Shown: positions 23,751-34,105, counted from the stretch's first letter. The stretch is DNA of 64,000 nucleotides from Ctenosaura bakeri (GCA_948474755.1 CAOLHI010001660.1:186001-250000), one strand, 5' to 3'. Numbers and translations are program-made. Notes: a model not told the origin generated them from the letters alone.

Positions 23751-23885
23751 AATATCCTAAAGGTATCAGATCCTGTCTGATTTTGGAAGCTAAGGAGAAT
23801 CAGCCCTGGTTAGTACTTGGATAGGAGGCTGCCAATGAACACTGGGTCCTGTAGGCTATATGTCAGAGGAAGGAACTGGTATAAC
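23751..23885 (+). mobile_element. 5S-rRNA-headed SINE, first part (split by LTR)
   Basis: GGTATCAGATCCTGTCTGAT, GGAAGCTAAGGAGAATCAGC and TTAGTACTTGGATAGGAGGC follow the 5S rRNA sequence order, including the internal control region. After the head comes GTCAGAGGAAGGAACTGG. The element is interrupted at 23,886 by a solo LTR and resumes at 24,765. It is a retroposed derivative, not a 5S gene: the head has many substitutions and joins SINE body sequence rather than a T-run terminator. Confidence 0.85.
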
Positions 23886-24764
23886 TGTTACCCTGTATGT
23901 TGGGGGTCCCAGGAGGGGCGCCCAAATAACCAAATAAAAACATAAGTTGGGGGAATTAAGCTCGAGCACTCTCTTAAGCTAAGGAGAGGCAGGGTAACTT
24001 TAGCTGAGATCTTTAACCCTATGCATACAGCATCAGGTCAGAGAGCGGCTAGACAAGGTTTTAAAAGTAACAAATAATATTTTATTAAGAACAAGCAACG
24101 CAAAAGACACGACAAATACTAACTAACTTAGAAATGGAAATGGAGAGTTTCAAGGGAGTGGATAATATGACACATGGTCTTGTAGTCCTGGAAAGAAAGA
24201 CGGGGTTCTGGGAGAGAAAGCTCAACGGGGTTCGCTGAGGGGAGTTCCTTCAGACTACCAGCAGCAAGGCAGGATGGAAGTCCAAAGTAGTCCGAGGTAG
24301 TCCCCAAAATGGGGACTTTTTATAGGGTGGATCGTGCCTACAGGCTATGCTATGCTCAGTGAGAACAAAGGGATTTTAGAGTGGGACAAAGGAGTTGGAA
24401 AAGGTCAGGTTTTGCATGATGAGCTTAACACCGGATGACAATAGTATGGCCAGTATGCTGATGGCCCGACATAAAGGAATGGCTTGGCTCTTGGCATCGC
24501 GACTTTGTGTAGATATGCGCCGAGCAAAGCCGGTTTGCAGGGAGGTTTTTCCCTAAAGCATCGGAGAGGCTTAAGTTGCCTGCCTGAATTAGGTTTTGGA
24601 ATGTACAACCATTAACGGCCGCGCCCAATTCGTGCTTGTCCGGTGGACCTCTGCAAACACGTGGAGAAGGGTAGCAGAGAAAGGTCAAGTAAAGACTGAA
24701 TTATTTGATATCAAAAGGATATCTAGTGCTCTCACCTGACATATCATAACCATGATAACATAAC
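23882..24764 (-). mobile_element. Solo LTR, family L1-LTR copy 1, in a 5S SINE
   Basis: The LTR occupies 23,886-24,760 (875 bp), starts TGTTACCC and ends GATAACA. TAAC flanks it on both sides (23,882-23,885; 24,761-24,764). On the minus strand, CTATAAAAAG (24,316-24,325) precedes AATAAA (24,083-24,088), giving U3-R-U5 order. It is very similar along its length to copy 2 at 31,526, including the AAGCATCGGAGAGGCTTAAG and AACGGCCGCGCC blocks. There are no internal genes. It inserted into a SINE that resumes immediately on the other side. Confidence 0.9.
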
Positions 24765-24862
24765 CACATCTGAGTATTTCCTGTGGAAGAAAACTGTATG
24801 GAAATTCATAGGATCCCCACAAATTGACAAATGAGTTGAAGGCGCATGCACACAGAAAGAGT
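24765..24862 (+). mobile_element. 5S-rRNA-headed SINE, second part
   Basis: CTGTATGGAAATTCATAGGA and AAATTGACAAATGAGTTGAA with GGCGCATGCACACA match the body and tail of the complete copy at 24,957-25,185. This is the downstream half of the SINE interrupted at 23,885. Confidence 0.75.
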
Positions 24863-24900
24863 TTCTGGATATTTTTCAAGGGTTAACACCAAATAAAGTG

Positions 24901-24953
24901 CATTGTTATTGTTATGTGCTTTCAAATCATTTCCATCTTACAGCAACCCTAGG
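24901..24953 (-). mobile_element. Antisense SINE tail fragment
   Basis: TTGTTATTGTTATGTGCTTT then CAAATCATTTCCATCTTACA and GCAACCCTA is the complement of the common Bov-B-like SINE tail. It abuts the head of the next 5S SINE, so the two lie in opposite orientation. Confidence 0.6.
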
Positions 24954-24956
24954 ACT

Positions 24957-25185
24957 AAATACCCTAAAGACGCCAGATCCTGTCTAATCTGGGAAGCTAG
25001 GCAGGGTCAGCCTTGGTTAGTACTTGGATGGGAGGCCATCAATGCATACCAAATGTTGTAGACTATATTTCAGAGGAAGGAACTGGCAAAACTACTTCTA
25101 TTTCTTGCCTAAAGAAAGCCATATAAAATTCATGGGGGTCACCATAAGTCAAAAGGCAGCTTGAAGGCACATACACACCTACAAG
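24957..25185 (+). mobile_element. 5S-rRNA-headed SINE, full length
   Basis: The head has GCCAGATCCTGTCTAATCTG, GGAAGCTAGGCAGGGTCAGC and TTAGTACTTGGATGGGAGGC, close to vertebrate 5S rRNA. The body has TTCAGAGGAAGGAACTGGCA, and the tail has GGTCACCATAAGTCAAAAGG and CTTGAAGGCACATACACACC, resembling the Bov-B 3' end. This is the best-preserved copy of the type in the window. Repeat libraries list a class of this structure (5S-Sauria-RTE, from memory). Confidence 0.85.
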
Positions 25186-25295
25186 ACAAACCTATCATGG
25201 GTTTTTTTCAGGCAAGATTTTTTCATGGCAAGCAGTCTGAATTGGCAACTGACTGTTGCTGTGCCATTGCTAAAGCGATACTCTCCTCCATCTCA

Positions 25296-25444
25296 GGCCA
25301 GTTCCGCACTAGACTCTTATAGTGTGATTATTCCGCTTTCAACATCCTATGTAATGCTGAGGTTTGCAGTTTAGGGAGGGGCAGGGTTCCATAGGATGTT
25401 GAAAGTGGAATAATCGTGTATAAGAGTGTAGTGCGAAAGTGGCC
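25296..25444. mobile_element. Harbinger-like short inverted-repeat element, 149 bp
   Basis: Starts GGCCAGTTCCGCACTAGACT and ends GTGCGAAAGTGGCC, with long complementary arms (CAACATCCTAT and ATAGGATGTTG inside). TCA flanks both sides (25,293-25,295; 25,445-25,447), a perfect 3-bp target duplication as expected for PIF/Harbinger. It has no coding capacity. It is related to the elements at 2,092 and 37,012. Confidence 0.85.
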
Positions 25445-25447
25445 TCA

Positions 25448-26035
25448 TTTGAGACAGCAACTAGTTTAGGGTGCCTGGAACAGGCTGCGTGGCATACACA
25501 AGTCTGTCCTCGGAGGGGAACACCTACGGCATTCAGGAGGAACTCCCACAACAGTGCCACCATTGTCCCAAGATCTCAGGCCTGAGGCAATTGCCTCACT
25601 CTGCCTAACAATAGGGCTGTGAGGAAGAACACTTTTTAACTCTGGCAGCCACCCTTTGGAGGCTTCTCCCCAGGGAAGCAAAGCCTATATGAATGTCTTC
25701 TAGATGTCAGATTTTAAACCTTTGTCATACTTATTTTTGTGGACTTTAAAACTCTTCCGTTCTTTTGTTCTGCTGTGATTATTTTAAAAGCTTTGGTTTT
25801 TGTGATTACTGCATTTGAGTTTTATTTGTCACTGTGAATTGCCTTGGAAATGATGAATTGAGGGATGGTAGAAAAATGCTTTAAATGAGCATAAGCCACA
25901 ATTTATTATCTCACTCTTTCATATGTAACATAGGGATAATATTAATTTATATATTCATTCATTGTTTCATTCATTCTTTAAATATATACGCCACCTTTCT
26001 CCTGGCATGGAATAATTCACATCATGAATTAAAAC
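25448..26035. other. No gene seen
   Basis: Minus-strand frames near 25,340-25,680 have no domain. The 25,830-25,990 part resembles the 3' tail of an L2-like LINE (GAATTGCCTTGGAAATGATG), but the match is weak. Confidence 0.4.
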
Positions 26036-26038
26036 AAA

Positions 26039-26537
26039 GGCCCTTTCCACACGGAGGTTAAAAAAACCTTGTAGAGCGACCTCTGATGGAGGTCATCTAC
26101 ACCGTAAAGTGGATCGGGGCGGACTACTTTTGCATAGTTCCACACCCCAATCCGCGCTAGGTCGACCGGAAGTGGCAGCGCCACGTGCTTTTTAAAAGCC
26201 ACTTTTCATTAGGTTTTTAAAAGGCACGGGGCGTGCAACTGCGTGCAGTCACGTGCAGCCCCATCGCAGCGCCCAATGTAGATTTGCAGGTGCGCGTAAG
26301 GGCGTACCTGCAGACCTGCCAGGGGGCAGGCTTCCAGCTGGCGAGCTTCTCCTGTTGGTGGAGAGCCTCCGCCAGCCGCGAGCCACCATTTTGGACGCCG
26401 CAGGACACCGCTGGATGCAGACAAGTGTGGAGCAGTGAAAACGCACTGCTCCACGTGGCGATGGACTTACCCAGTTTCAGGTAAGCTCTGTTTTAGCGTG
26501 CTTTCACCCGTTTCTTCCTCCACGTGTTGAAAGGGCC
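26039..26537. mobile_element. GC-rich Harbinger-type non-autonomous element, 499 bp
   Basis: Starts GGCCCTTTCCACACGGAGG and ends CCACGTGTTGAAAGGGCC, imperfect inverted repeats of about 20 bp. AAA flanks both sides (26,036-26,038; 26,538-26,540). The interior is strongly GC- and CpG-rich against AT-rich flanks. It gives several overlapping frames, none with a domain. Its termini match those of the 10.2 kb transposon at 41,272 in pattern, so that family is the likely source of mobilising transposase. Confidence 0.8.
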
Positions 26538-26742
26538 AAAGTGTAGATATAGATATAAAAACCAAAAGATTAAAAGATTAAAAAACAATTAAATACATTG
26601 ACATATTAAATATCAGTATGGTTGGTTCTCCATTTCCATGGGTTTTCCTTTTGGAAATTTGATTGTGATAATAGATAATTAAATTATTGTCACCAAATAC
26701 CCAACATGTGGCTGTTTTTGTTTTGTTTTTGTTTTGAAAACA

Positions 26743-26794
26743 CAAGGAAGGTTCTCCCTCCCTAATCTTTATTAGGGAGGGAGAACCTTCCTTG
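26743..26794. repeat. Perfect 24-bp foldback hairpin with 4-nt loop
   Basis: The arms at 26,743-26,766 and 26,771-26,794 are perfectly complementary over 24 bp. They are separated by CTTT. The arm starts CAAGGAAGGTTCTCCC. No mismatch has accumulated, unlike the older repeats around it. It could be a short foldback element, a recent templated inversion or a small-RNA hairpin. Nothing in the sequence chooses between these. Confidence 0.85.
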
Positions 26795-26975
26795 CTTTTT
26801 CCTTGCTACTCTGAATTTATTGGAGGGACAATATGGCATACACATTAAAAATATTTTTAAAAATTAATTACTATATTTAGCTAAAATAGGAGCAACCTTT
26901 AAGTTAAAGCTAAAACTTCCTTCACCTTCTTCACCCTTTTCTTTTTTCTCTCTCTCCTCCTCTCTTTGCATTAGT

Positions 26976-26999
26976 ACGTGTGTGTGTGTGTGTGTGTGT
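26976..26999. repeat. (GT)n microsatellite
   Basis: About eleven GT units. Simple repeat. Confidence 0.95.
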
Positions 27000-27016
27000 A
27001 AGTGGTACATATATAA

Positions 27017-27184
27017 GTGGTATAGTGTTTTGCTGATTGGACTATGACCCTGAGACCAGGGCTGAATTCCCTGCTCAGCCATGGAAACCCACTAGGTGAC
27101 CTTAGCTATGTCACACACTCTCAGAACCCGGAAAACTCCGTGATAGGTTTGACTTAGGGTCACCATAAATCAGAAACAATGTCC
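27017..27184 (+). mobile_element. tRNA-headed SINE
   Basis: Head GTGGTATAGTGTTTTGCTGA (A-box-like) and GGGCTGAATTCCCTGC (B-box-like), then AACCCACTAGGTGACCTTAG and a tail with GATAGGTTTGACTTAGGGTC and CATAAATCAGAAACAATG. Same family as the copy at 59,738; middle part shortened. Confidence 0.8.
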
Positions 27185-27187
27185 AAG

Positions 27188-27750
27188 AACTGAGATCTAC
27201 TGGAAGAGTTATCTGGCTTCCACAATCAAGCTTGCACAATATGAAGTGGGTCTTCTTAGATGTGGTGCTCCATTTGTGGAATGCCTTCCCCCTGAAGGCT
27301 TGACTGGTGCCAGCACTGGTTTCCTTTTTGCACCATGACTTTGGGATGTAATATGCTTTTAAATATGGACTGGGTTTTAATATCTTGCAGTCTTGAATTA
27401 TTTAATATGTTTTTGCTGATGCTGTTGGCTGTTGCTGTGTGCCTTCATGCCATTTTCAACTTATAGTGAACCTAAGATGAACCCATCACTGAGTTTTCTT
27501 GGCGAGATTTGTTCAAAGACTGTTTGCTGTTGCCTTCCTCTGAGGTAGAGAGAGACTGAGATTTGCCCAAGGTGACCCAGCACATTTCTATGGCCAAGTG
27601 GGGATTTGAACCCATGATTTTATCTTGTTGAAATTGTTTATCGGTTTTAATTTGGAATTAATATTGTTTTATCTGTTTGCAGCCCTGAGATCTTATGGTA
27701 AAAAGGCAGAATATTTTAAATGAATGCATTATAATATATAATAAATAAAT
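27188..27750 (+). mobile_element. L2-like LINE 3' end, split by a SINE
   Basis: TTTGTGGAATGCCTTCCCCC, CTGAAGGCTTGACTGGTGCC and GCACTGGTTTCC are typical of the 3' coding end of L2-type LINEs in reptiles. A T-rich segment follows, then (after the SINE at 27,430-27,618) CAGCCCTGAGATCTTATGG and an (AATA)n tail near 27,738. It has no intact frame. Confidence 0.6.
27430..27618 (-). mobile_element. tRNA-headed SINE, antisense
   Basis: Read in plus orientation, it starts with the complement of the tail (TGTTGCTGTGTGCCTTCATG), continues TTTTCTTGGCGAGATTTGTT and TTGCCTTCCTCTGAGG, and ends with TGGGGATTTGAACCCATG, the complement of the B box. It sits inside the L2-like tail and is therefore younger than it. 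Confidence 0.8.
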
Positions 27751-27854
27751 AAATGTTCAATCTGTGTATTTGTAAATAAAAGAATTACAAAATACCAGTA
27801 AGCATGCAATGACCACCAATCCAAACCATATCAAACCAAACTCCAGATGTATAT

Positions 27855-27935
27855 TTCTGCATGGTAGATGGTCCTTCTGGTCTCTTTCAGCTCTGTGACT
27901 CTATGATTCAGTTCTATGATTCTTTGATCATGGAT
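27855..27935 (+). mobile_element. CR1 LINE 3' end fragment
   Basis: CTGGTCTCTTTCAGCTCTGT is followed by TGACTCTATGATTCAGTTC and TATGATTCTTTG, the CR1-type 3' terminus with degenerate ATTCTATG units. Only the last 80 bp or so remain. Confidence 0.6.
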
Positions 27936-27939
27936 GTCT

Positions 27940-28318
27940 GTAATGTTTAGAAAAGTGGAACACATTAGGCTGTTTCTGTGTTATGTGTTCACTGTGGGAA
28001 ATGTCAAGATTTTATAATCTTACAGCAGTCTTAATAGGTGGATTTATTCTGCTGGACCAAGCCATGCACCCAGCCACTTACACCTCAGGAAGTAATTCTA
28101 ATGTACAGTGCCATAACAGAGCTAGATTATTAGGGTCAGGTAGGTCAAGATGAAGAGGAACACAGTATGGCACAGCTAGAGCATCCTATTAGCAAAATAT
28201 ACGCTTCTATTTGGGTAATAGTATTTCAAGCATTTCTTCTGAATTACCACATTCAGTACATTACTTAGGCCTATACAGCTATTAATTCCACTGAACCAGA
28301 CACATAATGGAACACTAG
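27940..28318. other. No gene seen
   Basis: No recognised element. Confidence 0.5.
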
Positions 28319-28321
28319 CAT

Positions 28322-28512
28322 AGGTTGTTGTGGGTTTCCAGGTTTTGAGGCCATGTTCTAATAGTATTTTCTCCTGACGTTTTACCTGCATCTGAGGCTG
28401 GCATCTTCAGAGATGCAGGCAAAACGTCAGGAGAAAATACTAATAGAACATGACCTCGAAACTCGGAAAACCCACAACAACCTGTGGATTCTGGCTGTGA
28501 AAGCCTTCGACT
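28322..28512. mobile_element. Inverted-repeat element with AGGTTGTTGTGGG ends
   Basis: AGGTTGTTGTGGGTTTCCAG at 28,322 pairs with GGAAAACCCACAACAACCT near 28,482. The inner arms TTTTCTCCTGACGTTTTACC and CAAAACGTCAGGAGAAAATA are also complementary. The trailing GTGAAAGCCTTCGACTTTAC belongs to the same recognised interspersed repeat. It is a non-autonomous, palindromic element; its superfamily is not established here. Confidence 0.65.
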
Positions 28513-28514
28513 TT

Positions 28515-29155
28515 ACATCGAACACCAGCATGCTTCTTCATGTTTTTGAGGAAGAACACTCAATGGATTTAATGCAGAGCTCATGCTCTATTTTGGTTTT
28601 TCTGAAATTGAGTTGAATTTTGGAGGCAGCACTGGGTAATCCCATACAGAAATCAGCAAGAGGTCCAAAGAATGTGAAGACCCTACTCCAAACACCATGA
28701 TTATTAGTGGGCAGGAAGAAGAGGATGGTGACAGGACACATGCAAGTTCAGTGCTGTGTCTGGTTCATTACTGTAAAGAAGGGGCAGGGAACATGCAGCC
28801 TGAATCCACCTTTAGTTCCCATCTATTTTTGCTGCCCCAGATCCCAATAGTGGCTGGTAGCTCCCATGTTCATTAGTTGGCTTAGCTTTCACCTGAATGT
28901 TAAAAAGGCTATCTGAGTTCCTATCCTCAAAATGAGATAAGCAGCCCCTTTAAAGTTCAGACTAAAACCCACAGCAAATTCACTACCCCACTGACATGGA
29001 AGCCACCAGTCACCGCATCTGGATCTGTCCTCCCCAGAACATTAGCAGAGAGAGATAAGGAGGAAGGCTAGGAGGGAGAATTCAGCTCTGGGAAGAGTGA
29101 TTCACTTTTAAAGGAAGACCTTATGTCACTCATATTTGAAAGCACATCACACTGA
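28515..29155. other. No gene seen
   Basis: No recognised element. Confidence 0.5.
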
Positions 29156-29157
29156 AA

Positions 29158-29408
29158 ATGGGTCAAGCTTTTTTTCTGCTGCTCCGGAGACTAGAACATG
29201 GAGCAAAGGATTCAAACTACAGGAAAAGAGATTCTTGACAGTAAGAGCAGTGGAATACACTGGGTGTGGTGCAGTCTCCTTCTTTGGAGGTTTTTAAACA
29301 GAGGCTAGATGGCCATCTGTTGGGAGTGTTTTGATTGTATATGCCTTCATGGTGGGGGGGGGTGGACTGTATGGCCCTTGTGGCATCTTCCAACTCTATA
29401 ATTCTATG
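29158..29408 (+). mobile_element. CR1 LINE 3' end fragment
   Basis: TTTCTGCTGCTCCGGAGACT, GAGCAAAGGATTCAAACTAC, CTTCTTTGGAGGTTTTTAAA and CAGAGGCTAGATGGCCATCT lead to a TCTATAATTCTATG terminus. The order is identical to the 3' part of the longer CR1 at 60,150-61,671. It is 5'-truncated, has indels relative to that copy and carries no useful frame. Confidence 0.85.
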
Positions 29409-29409
29409 A

Positions 29410-30005
29410 AAAAGGAAGGTTTATGAAACCAAAAGTAGACTCCTGGCCACTTCTGGTGCCATTTGAAGGAACAGATCATCCCAGGGCAGTTCCAAGGGTT
29501 CATGAAGCCCCAAAGCTTGCCCACCCCAATGGAAAGCCCAGCTGTGGTTTTCCATACAGTGACTGGGACTGGGAAAGGAGTATTGAACATTTATTGGGAA
29601 CATATTGCCAAAATCAATATGCCTCCTAGTGGAGCATACAATTCCACCTGTGTTCTTCTGCAAAGCTTCCTCTTCTGCTCCTGCACTCAGTGTCAGTTGG
29701 TGGTAGGGATGTTCCTTGCCATTGTCACCTGAGGTTGTATGTGGAAGGTGTGGCCTTCTGCAAGGAGGTACTGGAGACTTCCTTCTACAATGACCTTAAA
29801 AGTACATGCATTATGATAAAAAAAAAAAGTACATGCATTGGCATAATGGGAGGTTATGCCAATATATGTTGTACACAGAATTTCAGCCATTCAGAATAAA
29901 CAGGCAGCACAACCTCTAACCCTGTATCAAATCCCCAAATCACATATAATGTTATATCTTCCTGAAAGTCAGGTGCAAAAATCATAGGATTCTACTTTTA
30001 CCAAG
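29410..30005. other. No gene seen
   Basis: Overlapping short frames near 29,420-29,900 on both strands have no domain. A segment near 29,800-29,830 repeats AAAGTACATGCATT twice around an A-run. Confidence 0.45.
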
Positions 30006-30007
30006 TG

Positions 30008-30120
30008 TTACCAGCAGAGCTTGGAAATGTTTGGATCTGGACCACAGTTCCCAGAATCCTCCAGCATGCTGGTTGCACGTTCTGAGAACTATAGTCAAAA
30101 AAGTAACATTTCCAGGCTTT
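30008..30120. mobile_element. Short palindromic element
   Basis: GAGCTTGGAAATGTTTGGAT and AAAAAGTAACATTTCCAGGC are complementary ends. CACAGTTCCCAGAATCCTCC with AGCATGCTGG lies between them. A related copy lies at 55,050-55,165. It is non-coding. Confidence 0.5.
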
Positions 30121-30124
30121 GAAC

Positions 30125-31020
30125 TGGGAGTGTTTTCTGGCCACATGTATAAAGTTACACACATTCCAAGAAATGTACACACATGGAGTTCAGACATAAA
30201 TCTGGTGATGCTAAATTTTTGACCTAAGAACTTCTTCATCTACTGCTTTGTCACAGCCCTTCCCCAATCAGATCTGTCTTTCCTGCTGACTAGACTGAAG
30301 CTTGAAAAAAGGATGTGAGGTTTTTTGTTTTGGTTTTTTTTTTAAAAAAAAACAACAACTCAAGAGGACTATTACACATTGATAGGCAATCTAATTCCCA
30401 AGGTTCAAATGGCTTAGCTGCAATTAAAGCAGGAGCCTAAGAAGTGCCAAGACAAATAAGGCAGCTTTGGAAATCAATCCTCCAGACAGACTGCTGCTTG
30501 ATTGTAATGCTAGCTCTGAGGTTTTAAAAAGGGCAGTCATGTTTGAAATGGGTGCTGCTCACTGTCTTTTTGCAAAAATCAACTGAGCAGGGAAATAATT
30601 CAAACATAACACACAAACAAGTATTCTGGAACTGAAACATAGTTGGGTTGTGAATGGCTTTCTGTGCTTATCCCAAGTGATCAAAGTGACCTCTTTCTCT
30701 TGATTTCAAATCCAATTTTTTAAAAATATACATGGGAAAGTACATACAATTGTATAAAACACAATTTAAAATGTTAAACAGTTGCAGATCATTCTGTTGT
30801 GTTACGTGAATTGTACACATTCATCCAGCCACATTGGGGCACCTGGCCGCATATATATTGTAAGTCTGATGACCACTTTAGAGTCAACTGGTGCCTGAAG
30901 TACATGGCTAAGGAAGCAGGCACAGTAAATCATCTGCAGCTTCTCAGTGTGGAGGATCTTATTGTAGAGCTGTATCATCAGAAGCTTCAGAAAGAGCCTT
31001 CTAAGCCTTGGGTGTATAAC
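30125..31020. other. No gene seen
   Basis: AT-rich sequence. A plus-strand 89-codon frame at 30,799-31,068 has no recognised domain and overlaps the LTR boundary, so I do not call it a gene. Confidence 0.45.
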
Positions 31021-31022
31021 AC

Positions 31023-33371
31023 ACTGTGTTACCCCAAAAACGTGGGTGCCACAAGGGCCAACCCATGATGCCAGTACCTCCTTGCCAAGTTGGGGAATTA
31101 ATTAGCTCAAAAAAGGGGCAACTTAGCAAGACCTTCAACCTAATTTTTATGGGATCAGACCACGCAAAGACCAGCCAAGGATTAAAAGGTAAACTAAAAA
31201 TGTGTTTTTATAGGGGGAATTCACTCATGCATGTGCACAAGATACATACAGTCAAGCATTCACACAAGAGCCAACTGAAGGAGAAAGGGAGGAAAAAATT
31301 ATAGATAGAAAGGCTGAGGATTTTTGGGGTAATATAGTTACCATTCCAGAAGAGTAGTGAAGAGCTTGAAATGTGACTTAGACTTCTGTCTAAGGGCAGA
31401 CAGATCAGGATTCACAGCGACATAATGGAGTCTTGCATTTCATCTGACTGCAACTGACTTCTCAAAACCAAGGGTTTATATACTCTCTTTTCCTCCCTGA
31501 AGGGATGTGAGTTGATTGCTCTCCCTGTTACCCTGTATGTTGGGGGTCCCGGGAGGGGCGCCCAAATAACCAAATAAAAACACAAGATGGGGAAATTAAG
31601 CTCGAGCACTCTCTTAAGCTAATGAGAGGCAGGGTAACTTTAGCTAGGATCTTGTACCCTATGTCTACGGCTTCAGGTCAGAGAGCGTAGTCAGACAAGG
31701 TTTCAAAGTAACAAAAATAACATTTATTGAGCACAAGTAACATGAAAGACACCACATGCACACAGCTAACTAGGAATAGAAATGGAGAGCTTTGGGGAAC
31801 GGGTAATACGACACCTGGTCTCGTAGTCCTGGAGAGAAGAGGAGGTTGCAGGAGAAGAAAGCTCAGTGCGGCTTGCTGAGGGGACAACTTCACTGGACAG
31901 AGCGACAGCAAGGCTGGATGGAAGTCCAGGGTGATCCAAAGTGTTCCCAAAAGTGGGGACTTTTTATAGGGTGGAGTTTACCTACAGGCTATGCCATGCT
32001 TGGTGAGAACCAAGGAAACTTGGAGCTGGACAAAGGAGTTGGAAAAGGTCAGGATTTGCATGATGAGCTTAGCGCTGGCTGAAGTAGTATGGCCAGTATG
32101 CTGATGGCCCAACATAAAGGAATGGCTTGGCACTCGGCCGTGTGTCTTTGTAAAGATTCGCGCTGAGCAAGGCCGGTTTGCAAGAGGGTTTTTCCCTAAA
32201 GCATCGGAGAGGCTTAAGTTGCCTGCCTAAATGAGGTTTGAAATGTACAACCATTAACGGCCGCGCCTAATACGTGCTTGTCCGGTGGACCTCTGCAAAC
32301 ACGTGGAGTAGGGTGGCAGAGAAAGATCAAGCAAAGGCCAAATTATTTGATATCAAAAGGATATCTAGTGCTCTTACCAGACATATCATAACCGTGGTAA
32401 CATCCCAACCTAGTGAACAATGGGAGTTGCAACACAGACAATGGGGTCTGGAATGGACTGATTGGTTTCAATGTCTTGGTTGTGAAGGAGTTTCTGGGCT
32501 AGCTGCAATAGGGTATGCACGCAATAGGGGTCCTGGTCTTTGCATCTGGGCACTTTATTGTCCAGTGAGACCTATAACCCGATTTTTACGGGGTCAGACC
32601 ACACAAAAACCAGCCAAAGATTAAAAAGTAAGCTAAAAATGTGTTTTTATTGGGGGGATTTATTCATGCATGAACACAAGATACATACAGTCAAGCATTC
32701 ACACAAGAGCCAACTGAAGGAAAAAGATAGGAAAAAAATTACAGATAGAGAGGCTGAAGGTTTTTGGGGTTATATTGTTACCATTCCAGAAGAGTAGTGA
32801 AGAGCTTGAAATGTGACTGAGACTTCTGTCTAAGGGCAGACAGATCAGGATTCAGAGTGACATAGTGGAGTCTTGCATTTCATCTGACTGCAATTGACTT
32901 CTCAAAACCAAGGGTTTATATACTCCCTTTTCCTCCCTGATGAGGTGTGAATTGATTGCTCTCCCAGCCTAGTGAACAATGGGAGTTGCAACACAGACAA
33001 TGAGGTCTGGAATGGACTGATTCGTTTCAATGTCTTGGTTGAGAAGGAGTTTCTGGGCTAGCTGCAGTAGGGTATGCACGCAATAGGGGTCCTGGCCTTT
33101 GCATCTGGGCACTTTATTGTCTTCTGATGTTGGCAGTTGATAGGATTAGCTCAGTGCCATTAAGTCAGGCTTTCTTGGCTAATGTCAGTGAACTTTTGAC
33201 CTGGCCATGCTGAGGTCACCTCTGACTTTCTCCCAGCCAATGTCCCTTTCTTCTACATGGCCTTGCCAGCCATAAGTATAATTTATATTTTATGCCAGCA
33301 CATCTGCAATTCATATATTTTGCCAATTAGACCATATCAAAGCATGGAGGTGTACAGCCTGGTAACAACTG
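31023..33371 (-). mobile_element. LTR of a second family with internal tandem duplication, split by another LTR
   Basis: The outer boundaries are TGTTACCCC at 31,027 and GGTAACA ending at 33,367, flanked by ACTG on both sides (31,023-31,026; 33,368-33,371). In minus orientation it has a TATA box (GTATATAAACCC) near 31,480 and again near 32,920, and AATAAAAACACA near 31,207 and 32,645. The block from about 31,125 to 32,563 recurs at about 32,564-33,120 without the intervening LTR. One LTR therefore contains a tandem copy of its R and partial U3 segment of about 560 bp. No internal genes. The inner LTR (31,526-32,402) is annotated separately. Confidence 0.75.
31522..32406 (-). mobile_element. 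Solo LTR, family L1-LTR copy 2, in another LTR
   Basis: The LTR occupies 31,526-32,402 (877 bp), starts TGTTACCC and ends GGTAACA, and is flanked by TCCC (31,522-31,525; 32,403-32,406). On the minus strand, CTATAAAAAG (31,960-31,969) and AATAAA (31,723-31,728) lie in promoter-then-polyadenylation order. Its nearest relative in the window is copy 1 at 23,886. The host has an uninterrupted duplicate at 32,954-32,975 (GATTGCTCTCCCAGCCTAGT), which shows the empty site with a single TCCC. This makes the insertion boundary unusually secure. Confidence 0.93.
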
Positions 33372-33374
33372 GAT

Positions 33375-34105
33375 GTCTCCATGTGGGATTATTCAGCCAA
33401 TATTAGGTGCCAGTGGCATGAAGAAAATGACATGCTATTCTGTGCTCTTGCTACTTGCAAAAAGGTTGCACAGCGCACCAGCAATTCTCTAGCAAACATA
33501 TATGACATATAGCTAAGTGGATCTCATTTACCCCTGCATGAGAAGGAGTCCCAAAAAACAGTAAACCCTAAAATAGTTGTACTGAGTGCTAGACATTTCC
33601 AGAAAGTGAGGACTGAAGGTACTGGAAAAGATAAGTAGTTTACATCTCCAAATCAGGATCAAGGTTTTTCTGTTTAGTATTGGACTGCTCACACTGCTTG
33701 CTGAAAACAAATTAGCACATTGGTGTTTTCCACAGAAATTGCAATTGAGTTCTACATCACACAGGAGCTCTCAAGTATAAATCTATCACTTACTGTTTTG
33801 AGTACAACTAAAGTTCTTTCTAGTCCTACAAGCAATACTAAGGCGCTTGCCAGCGACACCACTCTTTGGGTTTTTTTTATTTCACTATATCCATTTTCAA
33901 CTGTATAATATCTTAGTATGTCTCTCTCTTTACTTTTTTCATTATAAAGTCCATTCCTACATAGGCATGCAGAGCAGATATCAGGAAGTGACAGGGCTGC
34001 TATGGCACTTCATACAGGAACTTCATGGAAATAGGAACTTGCCCAAGTCTTGATATCCTTGAGGGAGGGCTTTCGTGCAATCCCACCATTGTCACAGGCC
34101 TATCT
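33375..34105. other. No gene seen
   Basis: No recognised element. Confidence 0.5.

Noticed and set aside
24957..25080. A functional 5S rRNA gene
   Set aside because: The 5S-like part has many substitutions, runs into SINE body and tail, and lacks the T-run terminator. Several similar copies exist in the window.
32540..32797. 85-codon plus-strand frame shared with 31,026-31,304 as a conserved protein
   Set aside because: Both lie in duplicated LTR sequence, antisense to its promoter, so the similarity comes from the DNA repeat.
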